A stretch of 32,128 nucleotides of DNA from Nemertoderma westbladi (taxonomy: Eukaryota > Xenacoelomorpha > Nemertodermatida > Nemertodermatidae): NCBI GenBank assembly GCA_032718475.1, contig JAUCBJ010006204.1, positions 1-32,128 of the forward strand, read 5' to 3'. Of this stretch, positions 31,693 to 32,128 are shown in pieces. The translations under genes and the position numbers were made by a program. The first letter of the stretch is position 1. Every line of letters begins with the position of its first letter. Under the pieces are notes generated by a model that ran no database searches, had not been told where the DNA came from, and saw only the letters and a program-made list of their open reading frames with translations.

Positions 31693-31744
31693 GATTAAAT
31701 AACAACTGTCAGTGTTTAGGTAAAGAAAAAATGGTCAACTAAGG
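31693..31744 (-). pseudogene. Decayed duplicate of the exon B splice junction
   Basis: Hand alignment with 3062-3109 gives about 41 matches of 48, with three small indels. Both contain cagtgtttaggt and tggtcaacta on the plus strand. Read on the minus strand this is ttctccttag, then TTGACCAT, then ACCTAAACACTGACAG, i.e. an acceptor plus the first ~45 bases of exon B. A one-base insertion and the resulting in-frame TAA break the reading frame, so use of this acceptor would truncate the protein. It lies 110 bp from the exon A donor. Confidence 0.85.
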
Positions 31745-31848
31745 AGAAACATTATAAGATCGAGCTCTTAGTAATGAGAGAATAAATAATACGATAATTA
31801 TTAACCCGCATACCCAAAAACCCGAGTAGTTATAACCTGATATCTTAC
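31745..31848 (-). promoter_or_regulatory. 5' splice donor of exon A and proximal intron
   Basis: Exon A ends in CTTCCCG followed by gtaagatatc, a near-consensus donor. The next ~100 bases are AT-rich and unique, and they lead to the decayed exon B junction. This piece looks like the whole of an ancestral ~110-bp intron, now followed by ~28.6 kb of repeats. Confidence 0.8.
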
Positions 31849-32128
31849 CGGGAAGTAACAATAAATGTAACAACGTAGAGAGGAAGTGTGGATAAGCCCC
31901 GGTTAGCTGCAGCTGTTCCCGTAGTAACCGGAACATCTCGTCGGCGTCCTTCGTGTTAACGTGGACCACATTGTAGCGTTTAGCGAGTTCTCTCTCGTCC
32001 TCATTTCGGACCATCTCGAACAACTCGATGTGTCTGTAAAGTAGTAGAAAACGTCTAGCACCATCCAACAGAGTTCGTATAATAGTGGGGGTCACCGCGA
32101 CTAGGAGACTGCAGTAGACCTCTAGCAC
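31849..32128 (-). CDS. DAAM: DAAM-type formin, exon A (FH3 / armadillo region), 5' part beyond the window
   Basis: An open frame of 93 codons plus one base (phase 1 at the donor) runs to the window edge. The peptide includes HIELFEMVRNEDERELAKRY, NVVHVNTKDADEMF and GAYPHFLSTLLHLLLLP. In DAAM1/2 the corresponding stretch has HLDFFEM-RNED, VHIDTKSA-QMFEL and EAYPHF, so the match to DAAM rather than Diaphanous or FMNL formins is good. This region is the armadillo-repeat Diaphanous inhibitory domain, which binds the C-terminal autoregulatory segment and is opened by Rho or Dishevelled. The residues nearer the edge (LEVYCSLLVAVTPTII) are helical and align loosely with the preceding helix of the family, so I keep them as coding. 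An alternative acceptor, tactactttacag, would instead start the exon at 32033. Confidence 0.88.

Noticed and set aside
32034-32128. Treating the last 95 bases as intron before an acceptor at 32034
   Set aside because: The acceptor-like tactactttacag is plausible, but the frame stays open and the residues align loosely with the preceding DAAM helix. I kept the stretch as coding and noted the alternative in the exon A entry.

Overview
The window comes from a nuclear genome of an invertebrate-type metazoan. It holds spliced exons of an animal formin, GT-AG introns, several decayed non-LTR (LINE-like) retrotransposons and very large minisatellites. No bacterial operon, RNA gene or CRISPR array is visible. 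I cannot name the species. About 21 kb, close to two thirds of the window, is tandem repeat. The backbone is one minus-strand gene. Four coding exons match, in order, the FH3/armadillo region, dimerisation segment and coiled coil of a DAAM-type formin (Dishevelled-associated activator of morphogenesis, an actin nucleator in Wnt/planar-polarity and Rho signalling). Reading 5' to 3' on the minus strand they are exon A (31849 to at least 32128), exon B (2946-3103), exon C (2594-2695) and exon D (1940-2020). Splice phases agree across every junction: A to B phase 1, B to C and C to D phase 0. The B-C and C-D introns are 250 bp and 573 bp, while the A-B intron is about 28.7 kb. That intron contains, from low to high coordinate: a 26-bp minisatellite (3088-6392); jumbled LINE pieces (6430-7520); a 47-bp minisatellite (7521-15905); a unique island with one plausible plus-strand terminal exon (16068-16340); a 51-bp minisatellite (17661-25409 and 26495-27189), split by a 5'-truncated LINE (25410-26494); and a nest of LINE fragments in both orientations (27187-31690). 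A separate 29-bp minisatellite (762-1753) lies downstream of exon D. The most unusual point is how the 26-bp array relates to the gene. Its unit is a copy of the exon B splice junction itself: the last ~10 intron bases (C-tract plus TTTAG) and the first 16 exon bases. Over 100 near-identical 3' splice acceptors are therefore stacked immediately upstream of the acceptor that fits the protein. A decayed copy of the same junction lies at 31693-31744, 110 bp from the exon A donor. This suggests the original intron was ~110 bp and that ~28.6 kb has since accumulated between two copies of the exon start. The very long open frames inside the 47-bp and 51-bp arrays reflect repeat units without stop codons, not proteins.
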